This document shows, one piece after another, positions 6,161 to 6,729 of a stretch of 6,729 nt of DNA (the stretch's first letter is position 1; each line of letters begins with the position of its first letter). The translations under genes were made by a program, and so were the position numbers. The notes beneath the pieces are model-generated. The model was not told where the DNA came from and ran no database searches. It worked only from the letters and a program-made list of their open reading frames with translations. Source of the stretch: an uncultured Gammaproteobacteria bacterium. Its GTDB lineage: Bacteria; Pseudomonadota; Gammaproteobacteria; Pseudomonadales; Litorivicinaceae. The stretch covers positions 1 to 6,729 of the forward strand of contig CAJXXD010000048.1 of assembly GCA_913062835.1 (NCBI GenBank), read 5' to 3'.

Positions 6161-6729
6161 CAGGGGGTGGTGGCCGCCGGGGAGGTGTCTGGCGATCAGA
6201 TCCTAGCTCCCATTCTTCAACAACTTAGCGAACAGCGTCCAGCTACCTTTAGTGGGATTGCCGGTCCAGCTATGGTCCGGGCAGGCGTCTACCCTTTGTT
6301 CCCGATGGAGCGGTTATCGGTGATGGGCGTGATGGAAGTCATTCCACGGCTGCCGGAGCTCTTAGCGATCAAGCGACAGATGGCGCATTATTTAGATGCA
6401 GCGCGCCCGGATATCTGGATCGGCTGCGACGCACCTGATTTCACCTTGCCCTTGGCAGCTCGGGCGAAGGCTCTGGGTATTCCCTCAGTACATGTGGTCA
6501 GTCCATCGGTGTGGGCGTGGCGGTCGGAGCGGATTCCGACGATCGCCTCGCAATTGGATTTGTTATTGTGTTTGTTCCCATTTGAACCAGCACTGTATGA
6601 AGGTACCGGTTTGAAGGCCGAGTTTATTGGCCACCCACTGGCACAAGCGATTGCCTTCAATCCATCTCATATCACAGCGCGTACTGAGCTGGGCGTTGAG
6701 GCCTCGGGTCCTGTCTTGGCCATGTTACC
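6158..6729 (+). CDS. lpxB: Lipid-A-disaccharide synthase LpxB, N-terminal half (3' end outside window)
   Basis: LpxB is a GT19-family glycosyltransferase that joins UDP-2,3-diacylglucosamine to lipid X to form the lipid A disaccharide, at the cytoplasmic face of the inner membrane. The frame stays open from the ATG to the window end, giving 190 residues plus two bases of a protein usually near 380. Clear family motifs are AAGEVSGD (6-13), VMGVMEV (55-61), DAPDF (91-95), SPSVWAWR (115-122), FPFE (140-143) and FIGHPLAQA (156-164). E9 and D91 align with E. coli E15 and D98, reported as important for activity; the conserved Arg of the LPGSR motif lies beyond the window. The N-terminus is about six residues shorter than in E. 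coli, which still keeps the first strand. The start sits on the lpxA stop. The gene is cut by the window edge, not visibly broken. In related genomes rnhB and dnaE follow, but this cannot be seen here. Confidence 0.95.
   Translation, partial: MQGVVAAGEVSGDQILAPILQQLSEQRPATFSGIAGPAMVRAGVYPLFPMERLSVMGVMEVIPRLPELLAIKRQMAHYLDAARPDIWIGCDAPDFTLPLAARAKALGIPSVHVVSPSVWAWRSERIPTIASQLDLLLCLFPFEPALYEGTGLKAEFIGHPLAQAIAFNPSHITARTELGVEASGPVLAML

Noticed and set aside
6396..6614. A 72-codon + strand frame inside lpxB
   Set aside because: The lpxB frame is open throughout and carries the DAPDF and SPSVWAWR motifs; the other frame is a shadow.

Overview
The window is a stretch of gammaproteobacterial chromosome carrying a nearly gap-free, single-strand cell-envelope operon: dxr (3' end), rseP, bamA, lpxD, fabZ, lpxA and lpxB (5' half). 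All genes are on the + strand. The only non-coding DNA is about 27 bp before bamA and 13 bp before fabZ. No RNA genes, mobile elements, CRISPR arrays, repeats or terminators are visible.

Taxonomy is inferred from gene order and protein features. The order bamA-lpxD-fabZ-lpxA-lpxB is typical of Gammaproteobacteria. Having dxr directly before rseP resembles Pseudomonas-type genomes, since in E. coli uppS and cdsA lie between them. LpxA is 258 aa and reads closer to the Pseudomonas than the E. coli protein. A non-enteric gammaproteobacterium is the best guess; I cannot name the genus.

Layout: 2-298 is the C-terminal part of DXP reductoisomerase (MEP isoprenoid pathway). 295-1626 is the site-2 protease RseP (sigma-E stress signalling). 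1654-3969 is BamA (outer-membrane protein insertion). 3969-4931 is LpxD (third step of lipid A synthesis). 4945-5385 is FabZ (beta-hydroxyacyl-ACP dehydratase). 5382-6158 is LpxA (first step of lipid A synthesis, GTG start). 6158 to the window end is LpxB (lipid A disaccharide synthase, incomplete). LpxA, LpxD and FabZ all draw on the same (R)-3-hydroxyacyl-ACP pool, so the cluster joins lipid A supply, phospholipid acyl supply, outer-membrane protein assembly and envelope-stress sensing.

This is mostly ordinary essential housekeeping DNA, and I see no new defence, mobile or signalling system. The points worth a second look are: skp is missing from its usual place, with bamA fused to lpxD by a TGATG overlap; LpxD appears to lack exactly one 18-residue coil of its beta-helix relative to my recollection of E. 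coli LpxD; LpxA has Ala169 at the acyl-chain ruler position; BamA has a shortened, cysteine-free loop 6; and every lpx gene starts on the stop codon of the gene before it.
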